64,000 nt of DNA from Eubacteriales bacterium (GTDB taxonomy: Bacteria; Bacillota; Clostridia; Lachnospirales; Lachnospiraceae): the NCBI GenBank assembly GCA_030524175.1, contig JAUNHC010000010.1, positions 1-64,000 of the forward strand, in the 5' to 3' direction. Below the pieces are notes generated by a model. That model worked only from the letters and a program-made list of their open reading frames with translations. It was not told the origin of the DNA and did not search any database. This document shows positions 8,266-19,916 of this stretch, piece after piece (the first letter of the stretch is position 1; each line of letters begins with the position of its first letter). Position numbers and translations under genes: made by a program.

Positions 8266-9150
8266 ATGAATATGTGTCAAACTCCTTATGACTTTACTTA
8301 CAGTGACTTGAATCCCCGGTTCCTTTTCTCCTGTATCCAGCTCCGGACCGAAGAAGAGCTGAACTATCATTGTCACGATTTTATTGAAATAGTGATCATC
8401 CTGAAAGGGAAGGGGCATTTTATTATAGATGACCGGGATTATGCTGTGGAAGAGGGCAATGTCATCGTGCTGAATCCCGGCACTTATCACAGAAGCATCC
8501 CTGTTGTCAGTACAGGGCGCCCGTTGACAGAGTGCTATCTGGCCTTTACAGATGTAGAGTTTCATAATTGCCCCAAGAACCACTTTCCTCTTTTCCCAGG
8601 CTATGAAATCATATCAAAGCTTCCTTCTGAAAACAAGAAGAGTCTTTTTGCACTGTGTGATTCCATTGCCGCGGAACTTGACTCCCAGGCGGCCGGACGT
8701 TATTTCATGCTGAAATCTTATCTCATCCAGGTTCTTTGTCTTCTGGAGCGTTACCAGATGCAGACGCAGACAAATGAGAAAAAACGGGAGGCAGCCGCCG
8801 GATACGAATTTAAGTCCGTAAATAAAAAATATGTGATACAGCAGATCACCAAATATATGGAGGAGCACTACCAGGAAAAAATCTCCCTTGACCAGATAGC
8901 AGCAAATATGTATTTAAGCTCTTTTTATATTTCCAAGCTGTTTAAAAGTGAGACCGGAGACACTCCCATAAACTTTCTCATCAGCCTGCGGATGAAGAAA
9001 GCAAAAGCTCTTTTGGATGAAAATCCTGAATGCTCCATCAAATGGGCCGCAGCATCTGTGGGATATGATGATGCTTATCATTTCAGCAAATTGTTCAAGA
9101 AATATTACGGAATCTCACCCTTATACTATAAAGCAAGACTTACACCGTAG
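8266..9150 (+). CDS. AraC-family transcriptional regulator with cupin sensor domain
   Basis: A 294-residue regulator. The N-terminal half (about 15-160) is a cupin-type ligand domain with HCHDFIEIVIILKG and the turn NVIVLNPGTYH. The C-terminal 100 residues hold two AraC helix-turn-helix motifs: QIAANMYLSSFYISKLFK and the second ending in VGYDDAYHFSKLFKKYYGISP. It is transcribed away from the MATE gene, so control of that transporter is the simplest guess. The ligand is probably a sugar or small aromatic, but no residue decides this. Confidence 0.9.
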   Translation: MNMCQTPYDFTYSDLNPRFLFSCIQLRTEEELNYHCHDFIEIVIILKGKGHFIIDDRDYAVEEGNVIVLNPGTYHRSIPVVSTGRPLTECYLAFTDVEFHNCPKNHFPLFPGYEIISKLPSENKKSLFALCDSIAAELDSQAAGRYFMLKSYLIQVLCLLERYQMQTQTNEKKREAAAGYEFKSVNKKYVIQQITKYMEEHYQEKISLDQIAANMYLSSFYISKLFKSETGDTPINFLISLRMKKAKALLDENPECSIKWAAASVGYDDAYHFSKLFKKYYGISPLYYKARLTP

Positions 9151-9172
9151 ATCGTGTTCTGACCGGATTGCT

Positions 9173-10609
9173 TTATTCCAGATCCCCGGCCCCCGCTATT
9201 CCTGAATCAGATAACAGCTGCTTTGTAAGGATAAAAGCAGCCTGTACCACATCATGAAAGGAATCAGCAAACTGTGCAGCATTTCTGTTTTCACAGCTTT
9301 GGACGATACTGTCTGCAATTTTTCTCCAGCCGGGAATTTGCCTGGATTCTGTTTTGACAAAACGCAGTATACTGCCGTTTAACATTTGCAGGGTGATTTT
9401 GCTGTATATTTCTTTTACTGTGTTTAAAGGGCATTGGTTTACTATCACCTGCAAAGTATTGCTGAGTACAGTTTCCAAGGCTTTCTTATGGTCTTTCTGG
9501 CGTGCCCCCTTACAGATATGATTTAAGTCATCCCCGGCAAAGTATGGAAATGTATATTTGATGACAGGACCGCTGAAAGCATCCAGCACCTGCATACTCT
9601 CTAAAAAGCTGATGAGATTGGCGTCCAAGGTAAACTCACTGAACTTCTGAAGCAGCTGGGGTCCGCCGTTGGAAACCACCTGGCTACCTTTGCCGTTGAT
9701 GGTCTGCAGAATCCCAAGTTTGTTCAATATACTTACTGTACGCCGGATGGTACTCACTGATACATGATAAATGAAAGACAGTTTCTCATACGAAGGCAGA
9801 AATCCCCCCAATTGGTAACGTCCCTGATTGATCTTACAGATAATGTCCGTCGCGATCATATCGAAATACCGGTTTCTTCCCTTGCTCGGTTCCCATGTAA
9901 AAGAGACTCCCGAACCCTCCCCTGAATGTAAATCTGTATTCCTGAAATATTCCCCAATCTTCCCGTGAAATCTTTCACTGAGAACACCCAGATGCTGTTG
10001 GGCGGAATCAATATGGCCACTTTGGTAATCCGCCGCGCACTGCCGGAATTCAGCGAGAATATTCTGCATAAATAATTCGGTCTCCCTCTCTCCTAGGAGC
10101 GCATATAAAATATCTAAGAAGGCACTGTCCGCAAAAGAAATAATATCATAGTAAAAGCTTAACAGCATCTGGTTTCCAAGAGTCTTAATAGTCTCAAGGT
10201 ATGAGCTGTAAAGCTGTTTGACAGTATTGCCCTTCCATTCATATTCTGAGTTTTGGAAAAATCCCTTATCAAGGTGTGAAAGACTGAAAAAACAGGCTGA
10301 AGGGGAAATCAGCTCCATAGTTTTATTCATATCTGCCAGCGCATCAATTCTTTCCCTGAAGGCCGTGGATTGAAGATAATCCGTATATGGTTTTCTTGTG
10401 ATCACCGTTGCTTTCTTGTGATATATCTTCACAAATCCGCTCTTTTCAAGCATCTTAAGAGCACGCTGTGCCGGGCAGTAGGACACACCATATTGCCGCG
10501 CAATCTCCATCAGGGTTGGGAACGGCTCTCCATAATCGAAAAATCCCATCTGTATCTGTGCTCTCAAATCTCTGTAGATGGTATGTTCCTGGCTGTTAGA
10601 ATGAGTCAT
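9173..10609 (-). CDS. GntR-type regulator with two winged-helix domains
   Basis: A 478-residue protein. The start at 10609 has an AAAGGA site 8 nt upstream; the in-frame ATG at 10660 has none. A GntR winged helix covers about residues 8-60 (TIYRDLRAQIQMG, PTLMEIARQYGVS). A second complete one lies at about 250-315 (MIATDIICKINQGRY, LPSYEKLSFIYHVSVSTIRR, GKGSQVV). Each winged helix is followed by about 150 residues of mostly helical sequence, so the protein looks like an internal duplication of a GntR plus helical sensor unit. Ordinary GntR regulators are 230-270 residues with a single domain. No partner gene is evident: it is convergent with the AraC-type gene and separated from GH51 by a terminator. 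Confidence 0.8.
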   Translation of the reverse strand: MTHSNSQEHTIYRDLRAQIQMGFFDYGEPFPTLMEIARQYGVSYCPAQRALKMLEKSGFVKIYHKKATVITRKPYTDYLQSTAFRERIDALADMNKTMELISPSACFFSLSHLDKGFFQNSEYEWKGNTVKQLYSSYLETIKTLGNQMLLSFYYDIISFADSAFLDILYALLGERETELFMQNILAEFRQCAADYQSGHIDSAQQHLGVLSERFHGKIGEYFRNTDLHSGEGSGVSFTWEPSKGRNRYFDMIATDIICKINQGRYQLGGFLPSYEKLSFIYHVSVSTIRRTVSILNKLGILQTINGKGSQVVSNGGPQLLQKFSEFTLDANLISFLESMQVLDAFSGPVIKYTFPYFAGDDLNHICKGARQKDHKKALETVLSNTLQVIVNQCPLNTVKEIYSKITLQMLNGSILRFVKTESRQIPGWRKIADSIVQSCENRNAAQFADSFHDVVQAAFILTKQLLSDSGIAGAGDLE

Positions 10610-10786
10610 TGGATCTATCCTTTCTAAACATGATCTATGTGATCCTTTTCTAAATATCATACCATAGAAACAGCATGTGTTTCGACATTTTTTTCATACA
10701 TTAAGCCCATTCCCAGGATGGTATTTATATGATCGGAATTTGATCATCTCTGTTCAGAACATCTTGCTCTTATATTTTATGATATT

Positions 10787-10820
10787 AAAAAAGGACATCA
10801 CGCACAAGGATGTCCTTTTA
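10787..10820 (-). terminator. Terminator of the lacI-GH51 unit
   Basis: An 11-bp stem AAAAGGACATC (10789-10799) pairs with GATGTCCTTTT (10809-10819) around a 9-nt loop. On the minus strand it is followed by TTTTTT. It lies 6 nt after the GH51 stop codon. Confidence 0.85.
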
Positions 10821-10825
10821 TCTTC

Positions 10826-13406
<2,581 letters not shown>

Positions 13407-13565
13407 AATCGCACTCCTTTTTCTCAAAGGCTGTCCTGCCCTTATCCAAACTGTTTAAGAATAGTTTATCATGCTTTTTTCCCGGCAACAATAGAGAATT
13501 CCCGCAGGACTTATGAAATTACGGCAGAAACAGATGCAGAGGATACCCGAACCTGCAGGGTGGTT

Positions 13566-14264
13566 TCAACAGGAACATGTTTTTTCATAAGGCTTTACAA
13601 TTCTATTTATGACACACGGCCCTACAACAGCATATACGGCCAGCTGCTGTATGGAAAAGCCCAGTATCAGGGCAATGACCGAGTACGGCATAAATGCCAG
13701 GACCATGACCAGAAACAGAATGGTTTCCACACCAAGAAGAAAGCTTCGTTTCCACTCAAGAACCATAAGGATAAGTGTGTTTTTTAAAAGATGCCTGACC
13801 GGAAGTTCCAGCATGGAAGAGAGAACAAAATAGTAAGAGCCAAGAACAATATCTATGACCAGAACGCCGGTTCCTATTCCAAAAATAATATCCTTAAAAG
13901 CACTTCCTGCAAAATTTCCTGCAAGGCTCATAAGATAATAAGCATAAAATCCCATTCCGAAAATCATGATCCCAGGCAGAATATGCTTCCATAGTCCCCT
14001 TCTGAATTCCTTCCAAAAATCCGATATGCTATAACCATATCCATCCCGGAACATCTTTCCGAGATAAAAATTCAGAGAGGATACAGCCGCAGGAATAGTC
14101 ACCACAGGGATACAGCACAGCAGAAAAAGCAGATTTACAGCAACAAGCTTTCCTGTAAAATTCCAGGCAAGATATCCGATCCGGCGGATACCTGTCCTGG
14201 GCGGCTCTTTTTCATAATCATTATTTCCCTGATACCAGTTATTAAATCGCTCTGTGATATTCAT
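13566..14264 (-). CDS. YesL-like membrane protein (DUF624)
   Basis: A 232-residue membrane protein of the DUF624/YesL family with about five hydrophobic segments (for example VNLLFLLCCIPVVTIPAA near residue 45 and IMIFGMGFYAYYLMSLA near 105). Family members sit in carbohydrate ABC importer operons in Firmicutes; the molecular role is unknown. Here it is the last gene after the binding protein and two permeases, starting 28 nt after the second permease. The start has a GGAAGGA site. No ligand or catalytic motif is visible. Confidence 0.85.
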   Translation of the reverse strand: MNITERFNNWYQGNNDYEKEPPRTGIRRIGYLAWNFTGKLVAVNLLFLLCCIPVVTIPAAVSSLNFYLGKMFRDGYGYSISDFWKEFRRGLWKHILPGIMIFGMGFYAYYLMSLAGNFAGSAFKDIIFGIGTGVLVIDIVLGSYYFVLSSMLELPVRHLLKNTLILMVLEWKRSFLLGVETILFLVMVLAFMPYSVIALILGFSIQQLAVYAVVGPCVINRIVKPYEKTCSC

Positions 14265-14292
14265 AAATATTATCCTTCCAATTTTCCTTTTG

Positions 14293-15135
14293 TCAATTCT
14301 TCATTCCTGTCAGAACAATACCTTCCACAAAACTCTTCTGTCCCAATATATAAATCACAATACCGGGAAGAATAGTCATAAATGTGGCCGCCAGCGCCAC
14401 AGGCCAGTTAGTGCCGAAGGAGCCTGTGAAATTAGTCAAAGCAATGGCAAAGGTGAATTTATCCATACTATTGATGTAAATGATCTGCTGAAGAAGGTCA
14501 TTCCATATCTGAATAAACAACATCATGGCCACCACTACCACTGCCGGCTTGATAGAAGGCACCAGGATCGTCCATAATATCCTCATCCTGCCGGCCCCGT
14601 CAATGGAAGCCGCCTCATCCATCTCCATAGGAATAGTCATTAAAAACTGTCGTATCAGAAAAATATTAAAGAATCCGCCACCGGTAAGAAACGGAAGGAT
14701 CAGCGGCCAGTATGTATCTCCAAGTCCAAGTCCCTTTGTCCAGAACACATATAAGGGGATCAAAGTAACCATACCAGGAAGAAGGATCGTGCTTACACAG
14801 ATATTAAAAAATAATTTCTTGCCCCGGAACCGCAGTCTGGCAAATGCATAACCGCAGAAGATCGCAGTCACAGTACCGAATGTCACAGCCGGAATAATGA
14901 TGGAGAAGGTGTTCTTAAAATACAGCCAGTAATCAAAGGTTTCCAGTGCTTTGGAATAATTGGCCCACAGCCATTCATGAGGAATAAATGAGGGCGGGTA
15001 TTCGTTTAATGCCCCCACACTCATAAGAGATGAGCGGAATATCCACCAGATAGGCAGAAGCACCAGCAATGCAAACACCAGCACGATCAGCGTGACCAGC
15101 CAATTGAGCATATTTTCTTTCTTTTTGCTCAGCAT
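14293..15135 (-). CDS. Carbohydrate ABC transporter permease (MalG/AraQ-like)
   Basis: A 280-residue inner-membrane permease with six predicted helices and the EAA loop EAASIDGAG with the following conserved VPS around residues 190-212, which contacts the ATPase. The N-terminus (LLPIWWIFRSS) is typical of the MalG branch. It follows its MalF-like partner after 2 nt. No ATPase is encoded in the operon, so a shared MsmX-type ATPase elsewhere is expected, as is usual for such importers. The likely substrate is arabinofuranose-containing oligosaccharides, inferred only from the flanking GH127 and GH51 genes. Confidence 0.92.
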   Translation of the reverse strand: MLSKKKENMLNWLVTLIVLVFALLVLLPIWWIFRSSLMSVGALNEYPPSFIPHEWLWANYSKALETFDYWLYFKNTFSIIIPAVTFGTVTAIFCGYAFARLRFRGKKLFFNICVSTILLPGMVTLIPLYVFWTKGLGLGDTYWPLILPFLTGGGFFNIFLIRQFLMTIPMEMDEAASIDGAGRMRILWTILVPSIKPAVVVVAMMLFIQIWNDLLQQIIYINSMDKFTFAIALTNFTGSFGTNWPVALAATFMTILPGIVIYILGQKSFVEGIVLTGMKN

Positions 15136-15137
15136 TC

Positions 15138-16052
15138 CTATTCCCCCTCTCCGAAAATCTGTGATTTCTGTGTCTTAAACAAAATAACGGTAAAGATACC
15201 AACCAGCACGAAAAATACTACAGAATACGCTGCAGCATATCCAAGCTTATTTTTTCTGAAGCCATACAGATAAATTACATAGGACATAAACATGGACTTC
15301 TTGCTTGGCCCGCCGTTGGTAAGCGCCAATGCCGGGTTGATAACCTGCAGATGCGTAATAAGCGCTGTCAGTACATTGTAGAAAATAACAGGTGAAATAC
15401 TCGGAACCGTTACATTCCAGAATCGCTGCCATGCGTTTGCCCCGTCAATTTTCGCAGCCTCTGTATAAACCCGGGGCACATTCTGAAGTCCTGCAAGGAA
15501 AATGACGATCAGGTTTCCGCTGGTCCACACCGCGATCATCACAAGACTGGGTATTACCTGACTTGCACTGTCCAGAAATCTCTGGGGCGGAAGTCCCAGC
15601 ATCCTCATTATAAAGTTAAAAAGGCCGAAGTTCGACTCATACAGCCATTGCCATCCTTTAAACACACCGATGGCAGGAAGCAGGTAAGGAATAAAAAATA
15701 TAGAGCGGAACAAGGTACGTCCTTTAATATTCATATTCAATAATAAGGCTATGAATAAGGAGTAAAGCACAGCCCCTACCACAGCAAGAAATGCGTAAAA
15801 AATAGTAGCTTTTACCGAGTCTGCCAGATAAATATCTCTGGTAAAAATACGTGTAAAATTGGAAAATCCTATAAATTCCGGAGTTGTGAGGCCATTCCAG
15901 TCGAACAGACTGAGTACAAATACTGCCAAGGTAGGCAGATAACTGATAAACGTGACGCCAAGAAATGCCGGAATGAGACACAAATAAGCTGTCCTCTCCT
16001 CTTTTTTCCCAGCTTTTGACTTAATGACTGTTTTTGTCTTTATTTTTCCCAT
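15138..16052 (-). CDS. Carbohydrate ABC transporter permease (MalF/AraP-like)
   Basis: A 304-residue permease of the MalF branch: a basic N-terminus, a first helix at CLIPAFLGVTFISYLPTLAV, and the EAA loop EAAKIDGANAWQ followed by VPS near residue 220. It lies between the binding protein gene (68 nt upstream, with a hairpin in the gap) and its MalG-like partner (2 nt downstream). The hairpin probably lowers permease expression relative to binding protein. Substrate by context: arabinosides. Confidence 0.92.
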   Translation of the reverse strand: MGKIKTKTVIKSKAGKKEERTAYLCLIPAFLGVTFISYLPTLAVFVLSLFDWNGLTTPEFIGFSNFTRIFTRDIYLADSVKATIFYAFLAVVGAVLYSLFIALLLNMNIKGRTLFRSIFFIPYLLPAIGVFKGWQWLYESNFGLFNFIMRMLGLPPQRFLDSASQVIPSLVMIAVWTSGNLIVIFLAGLQNVPRVYTEAAKIDGANAWQRFWNVTVPSISPVIFYNVLTALITHLQVINPALALTNGGPSKKSMFMSYVIYLYGFRKNKLGYAAAYSVVFFVLVGIFTVILFKTQKSQIFGEGE

Positions 16053-16077
16053 AATACCAGCACCCCTTTAATTATGA

Positions 16078-16107
16078 GGGTGACACGCATAGTCATGCGC
16101 GCCACCC
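16078..16107 (-). other. Intercistronic hairpin after the binding protein gene
   Basis: GGGTG (16078-16082) pairs with CACCC (16103-16107) and ACGCAT (16085-16090) with ATGCGC (16095-16100, one mismatch at the outer end) around the loop AGTC. There is no U-tract on the minus strand, so it is more likely an RNA-stabilising or partial attenuation element between binding protein and permeases than a full terminator. Confidence 0.55.
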
Positions 16108-16120
16108 AATAAATTGCCTG

Positions 16121-17476
16121 TTACATATTATTCTCTTCAAAAATCTCATTCAGCTCATCCAGGTTCTCTTCAATTGCTTCCTGCATGGTCTGGTCACCGG
16201 CCCATACGCCTGAGAACACAGTGTCAAGGGTTGCATTAAATTCTTCTGTTCCATTCACATAATACCATGCAGTAGAGATAGCATTATCTTTTGCATAATC
16301 CACAACGGCACTCTTGTACATATCTTTGTCCGGGTAATTAGGATTGCTGATCCACTTGTCTGTCTTCTCAGCATCTGTGTACCAGGAATCCAGGATCGGC
16401 ATCCAGGTGCCTGCCTCGATCAATGCCCAGGAATTCTCTTCCTGATAGTACCATTTCAGCCATTCCATTGCTTCTTCCGGATGTTCTGTTGTTGAGAACA
16501 CAACGTTGGGTCCGCCGGTACAGATCGTAACTTTTTCTTTCATATAAGGAAGAACGCCTACGCCATATTCAAAGTCTGCGTTTGGTCCAAGGAAGGTTCC
16601 CACATTCCATGCACCGTCTGTTGCCATGACAACCTTCTTGCTGCCAAGGGAGGACTCCAGCGCGTTTGCTGCTGTACTTACAGGAGGTGCACAGTGATAT
16701 ACGTTAGACAGATCAGCAATTTTCTGAAGAGCATCTACTGTAGCTTCTGAATTAATCGTACACTCACTTCCGTCCTGGCTGAAGTATCCGCCGCCGTTTG
16801 ACAGTGCCCATACCTCAAGCTGCCAGGGAAGTGTATTGATGGTACATCCGTATATATCAACATTATTGGCATCAAATTCCGGGTCAAGGGCATTTTTGCC
16901 ATTGACGTCAAGGGTGAGCTTCTGTGCTGTCTCAACAAAAGTATCCCAATCCCAGGCAGCATCTGCACTTGCAGGCGGGGTAACTTCGGCAGGGTCGAGT
17001 CCCTGTTTTTCACATACTTCTTTAAGAAGATCGTTGTTATACCAAAGATTCAGTACCTCGTTTGCTGCTGAGTAAGCCACTGGTGTACCCTCGTAGCGGA
17101 AGGTAAGATAGTCCAAAGGCTTTGCATCGTTCTCACCGTACATATCGCTGATATCTGCCAGCAGACCGTTCTCGGCAAACTTCAGTACGCCTGCCTCGCT
17201 CATGATCCCGGTATCCGGAAGCTCACCTGCGGTAGCCATAGCATTCAGCTTAGTCACATAAGTGTCATGGTCAATCTTAACCACCTCAACCTCAATCCTG
17301 TCCTGCTCACTGTTGAACTTATCAGCTACCTCCTGTGTGGCTGCTGTCTCTACCTCATTCCCCCACTGAGCGTAAGTGATCTTCACTTTTTCTCCGCCTT
17401 CCGCATGTACCGTAACTGCTGCAGAACACATCATTGCTCCTGCTAATGCCAGTGTTAAAACTTGTTTTTTCTTCAT
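16121..17476 (-). CDS. Extracellular solute-binding protein, carbohydrate ABC importer
   Basis: A 451-residue family 1 solute-binding protein. It begins with a Sec signal peptide (KKKQVLTLALAGAMM, cleavage probably after VHA at about residue 25). The only cysteine near it (AMMC) does not fit a lipobox, so membrane anchoring by lipid is not evident, unusual for a Gram-positive binding protein. The mature part shows the family pattern KITYAQWG near the start and a C-terminal helix rich in Glu (EENLDELNEIFEENN). It is the second gene after GH127 and precedes two permeases. Its ligand is likely an arabinofuranosyl oligosaccharide, by context. Confidence 0.9.
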   Translation of the reverse strand: MKKKQVLTLALAGAMMCSAAVTVHAEGGEKVKITYAQWGNEVETAATQEVADKFNSEQDRIEVEVVKIDHDTYVTKLNAMATAGELPDTGIMSEAGVLKFAENGLLADISDMYGENDAKPLDYLTFRYEGTPVAYSAANEVLNLWYNNDLLKEVCEKQGLDPAEVTPPASADAAWDWDTFVETAQKLTLDVNGKNALDPEFDANNVDIYGCTINTLPWQLEVWALSNGGGYFSQDGSECTINSEATVDALQKIADLSNVYHCAPPVSTAANALESSLGSKKVVMATDGAWNVGTFLGPNADFEYGVGVLPYMKEKVTICTGGPNVVFSTTEHPEEAMEWLKWYYQEENSWALIEAGTWMPILDSWYTDAEKTDKWISNPNYPDKDMYKSAVVDYAKDNAISTAWYYVNGTEEFNATLDTVFSGVWAGDQTMQEAIEENLDELNEIFEENNM

Positions 17477-17542
17477 AATCCTTCTCCTTTACTTTTTTTA
17501 TTATAACGGCTGGTTAACACCGTTGTATACACTAAAGTTTCA

Positions 17543-19480
17543 TCACGCCTTCACTTTCTGCCAGACCAGCATCTCGCCCTCGCCGCGGTTGTTCCACATG
17601 CAATAGGGAACTGCTTTTAACATCACTGGTTCTTTCTCTGTCTCAAGAGGACTGTACAGACAATTTCCGGTTTCTTTATTTTTTATCCGCATACCGGGAT
17701 AAATCAGCGAAGGCACATCCCCTGGCAGCTCTTCTATAGGCTTCCCTTCTGTGACCTCTGTGTTCTCCTCCACATAAATCTGGGACAAAAGATTTCCGTT
17801 GTCGGCTTCTTCCAGGCAGTACACAAGAGGGCCTTTTACAAGGGCTGTTTTACCTGCATCCTCCCTCACCTGGTTTGCGGCTGCCATCCACATAGGTTTC
17901 ACTCCGAAATCCAGCTCTATAAGGCTGCTCCCTGGTTCAAGCTCCACTGTCAGATAGCCCCTGGATACCTGTTGTTCCAACACTTCCTGATCCTTCCGGC
18001 ACTTCCAGTCTTTTGCGTATCCGGGGATACGGATCCTGATTTTGCCCCTGCCTGACGCCTGTATCTTAAGTGTCACACAGCCTGTCTGCAAAAGTTCAGA
18101 ATCCATCTCTATGTTTATCGCACCTGCCGCCATATGTGCAGATGCTTTTGAGGAGATAAACTGATGGATATAAACTGCATCCTCATCCTGAGCGTATATG
18201 TACTGTCCCAAGGATGCCAGCGTTCTTGCCACATTAGGCGGACAGCAGGCAACGCTGAACCACTTCTGGCGTACCGGCTTCACATGCTGCATGTAAGTGT
18301 GGCGGGTACAGAACTCCGGAACCACTGAAAGAGGGTTTACATAAAAATATCTGTCTCCTTCAATATTAATGCCTGCCAGGACTGTATTATACAAGGCTCG
18401 TTCCACCACATCGTAATAACCCGCATCCCCTGCAGCCGATGCCATCCTCTGCCCGAACATCATCAAGCCGATGGATGCGCAGGTCTCAGAGTAGTTGGTA
18501 CTGTTGGGCAGATCATAATCTGTGGTAAATCTTTCACGGAAACCGCTGGAGCCGATTCCTCCGGTGATATACATCCTGGCCTCTGTAAGATTATTCCAGA
18601 TTTTTCTGCAGGCCTCAAGGAGTTCCTCATCCCCCAGTTCCTCTGCCAGATCCGCCATGGCAGCACACATGTACATGGCACGTACTGCATGGCCGTCTGC
18701 CGTTTCCTGATCGACAGGCGGTTTGTGGGCCTGGGAATATTCCAGATCATAATCGTCAAATTCAGGGAAAAATTGGAACCCGGACCGTTTTTTAATCTCC
18801 TCCAGAAAATAATTAGGTTCTTTTCCTCTTTCCCGGATAAAATACAGTGCTGTGTTTAGATATTCCTGTTCTCCTGTCACCCGGTACAATTTTACTAACG
18901 CCAGCTCTATTTCCTGGTGTCCCGGGTATCCGTGGATCTGTCCTTCCTTTTCCCCAAAAACCCGGCAGATCAAATCAGCATTTTTCCTGGCAATATTGAG
19001 AAGCTTATCCTTGCCTGTAGCCTCATAATAGGCCACTGCCGCTTCGATCATATGGCCCGAGGTATACAACTCATGGCCTTCCACCAGATTACTCCATTTC
19101 TCCTCCGGCGCGTTCACTGTGTAATATGTATTTAAATAACCGTCCTCTTCCTGGGCTTTCCCTATAAGTCCGATCATCTCATCCGCCAGGTCTTCATATA
19201 CTTTCCCCTGGCCTCCATCCAGACAATAGGCCACCGATTCAAGCCACTTATACAAATCCGTATCCTGGAAAACCACGCCCTTACGTTCTCCTTTTACTTC
19301 TCCGGCGGCAATGCGGAAATTATGGATGCAATAGGTGGGATCTGCACCCTCCAGCTTATCACTCAATATTTTCCACTGGTGGGGAATGATTTTCTCGCTT
19401 ACTTTTCTCACATACTCACCAAATAACTTATCTGTTATTTGGATATTTTTTAATTTTAACTGTTTTAGTTTCCTTCCCAT
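17543..19480 (-). CDS. Beta-L-arabinofuranosidase-like enzyme, GH127
   Basis: A 645-residue GH127 (HypBA1-like) enzyme. The start at 19480 has GGAGG 6 nt upstream; the ATG at 19531 does not. GH127 uses a cysteine nucleophile bound to zinc with a Glu-x-Cys and Cys-Cys set; here these appear as SETCAS and VACCPPN, so the site looks intact. There is no signal peptide, so it acts inside the cell. The family removes beta-L-arabinofuranose, for example from plant extensin-type beta-arabino-oligosaccharides. It is the first gene of the importer operon, behind a promoter with three operator-like sites. A GH51 enzyme for alpha-linkages is in the same locus. Confidence 0.93.
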   Translation of the reverse strand: MGRKLKQLKLKNIQITDKLFGEYVRKVSEKIIPHQWKILSDKLEGADPTYCIHNFRIAAGEVKGERKGVVFQDTDLYKWLESVAYCLDGGQGKVYEDLADEMIGLIGKAQEEDGYLNTYYTVNAPEEKWSNLVEGHELYTSGHMIEAAVAYYEATGKDKLLNIARKNADLICRVFGEKEGQIHGYPGHQEIELALVKLYRVTGEQEYLNTALYFIRERGKEPNYFLEEIKKRSGFQFFPEFDDYDLEYSQAHKPPVDQETADGHAVRAMYMCAAMADLAEELGDEELLEACRKIWNNLTEARMYITGGIGSSGFRERFTTDYDLPNSTNYSETCASIGLMMFGQRMASAAGDAGYYDVVERALYNTVLAGINIEGDRYFYVNPLSVVPEFCTRHTYMQHVKPVRQKWFSVACCPPNVARTLASLGQYIYAQDEDAVYIHQFISSKASAHMAAGAINIEMDSELLQTGCVTLKIQASGRGKIRIRIPGYAKDWKCRKDQEVLEQQVSRGYLTVELEPGSSLIELDFGVKPMWMAAANQVREDAGKTALVKGPLVYCLEEADNGNLLSQIYVEENTEVTEGKPIEELPGDVPSLIYPGMRIKNKETGNCLYSPLETEKEPVMLKAVPYCMWNNRGEGEMLVWQKVKA

Positions 19481-19549
19481 AGTATCCTCCAGAAGTAAAT
19501 TTTCTGCACTGCAGTTCTGCAAATAAAACAAATCTTGCCCGATTTTTAA

Positions 19550-19561
19550 TTAATCGTTTAA
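19550..19561. promoter_or_regulatory. Operator-like site O1 (LacI type)
   Basis: TTAATCGTTTAA, near-palindromic around CG, the usual centre of LacI-family operators. It is in the GH127 5' leader, about 70 nt before the start codon. Confidence 0.5.
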
Positions 19562-19626
19562 CCTTTGGTTATAAAAGAAGCTGCAGTAATATTCCTTCTT
19601 TTGAAAAGCTTTTCTGCAACATATAC

Positions 19627-19638
19627 TTAATCGTTTTA
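19627..19638. promoter_or_regulatory. Operator-like site O2 (LacI type)
   Basis: TTAATCGTTTTA, differing from O1 by one base. It starts about 15 nt downstream of the GH127 -10 box, a position where a bound repressor would block transcription. Confidence 0.55.
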
Positions 19639-19653
19639 TCTTTTTATGGGTTT

Positions 19654-19682
19654 ATACTATCACACAATAAAAGCTATGTAAA
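19654..19682 (-). promoter_or_regulatory. Sigma-A-type promoter of the GH127/importer operon
   Basis: Minus strand: TTTACA, 17 nt, TAGTAT (plus-strand TGTAAA at 19677-19682 and ATACTA at 19654-19659). It is the best match in the region and is flanked by the operator-like sites. Confidence 0.6.
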
Positions 19683-19758
19683 CATATTTTGACATTTTCG
19701 TCATTATATATAATAATTATATTTATTTTTTATGCATTTTATTGTTATTCTATTTAAA

Positions 19759-19770
19759 TTAAACGTTTTA
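19759..19770. promoter_or_regulatory. Operator-like site O3 (LacI type)
   Basis: TTAAACGTTTTA, upstream of the GH127 promoter and 132 bp from O2, which would allow looping between two bound dimers. Confidence 0.45.
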
Positions 19771-19916
19771 TACACTTTGTAAATCATCTCAGTAAAAATC
19801 CACTTATTTTCTCTGTCAGATTGTAAGCAGCAGCCAAAAAACATAAATCGACAAATATAGCGCACTGTAGTAAAATCAGATGTACCACACATGACAATGA
19901 GAACGGAGGTATTACC

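Larger units (their letters stand above)
19481..19916. other. 436-bp AT-rich control region between GH127 and Nudix genes
   Basis: It contains the minus-strand promoter at 19654-19682, three operator-like sites, and a perfect 12-bp palindrome GAAAAGCTTTTC at 19603-19614 in the GH127 leader. The part 19683-19760 is very AT-rich, without an ORF I would accept. The Nudix gene reads away on the plus strand with GGAGGT at 19905-19910. Confidence 0.7.

Noticed and set aside
19602..19615. Possible CcpA cre site TGAAAAGCTTTTCT in the GH127 leader
   Set aside because: The central CG of the cre consensus is GC here and the last base differs, so it is only a palindrome.
19689..19714. Plus-strand TTGACA with TATAAT toward the Nudix gene
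   Set aside because: The spacer is only 14 nt and the site is 200 bp from the gene, so it is not a convincing promoter.
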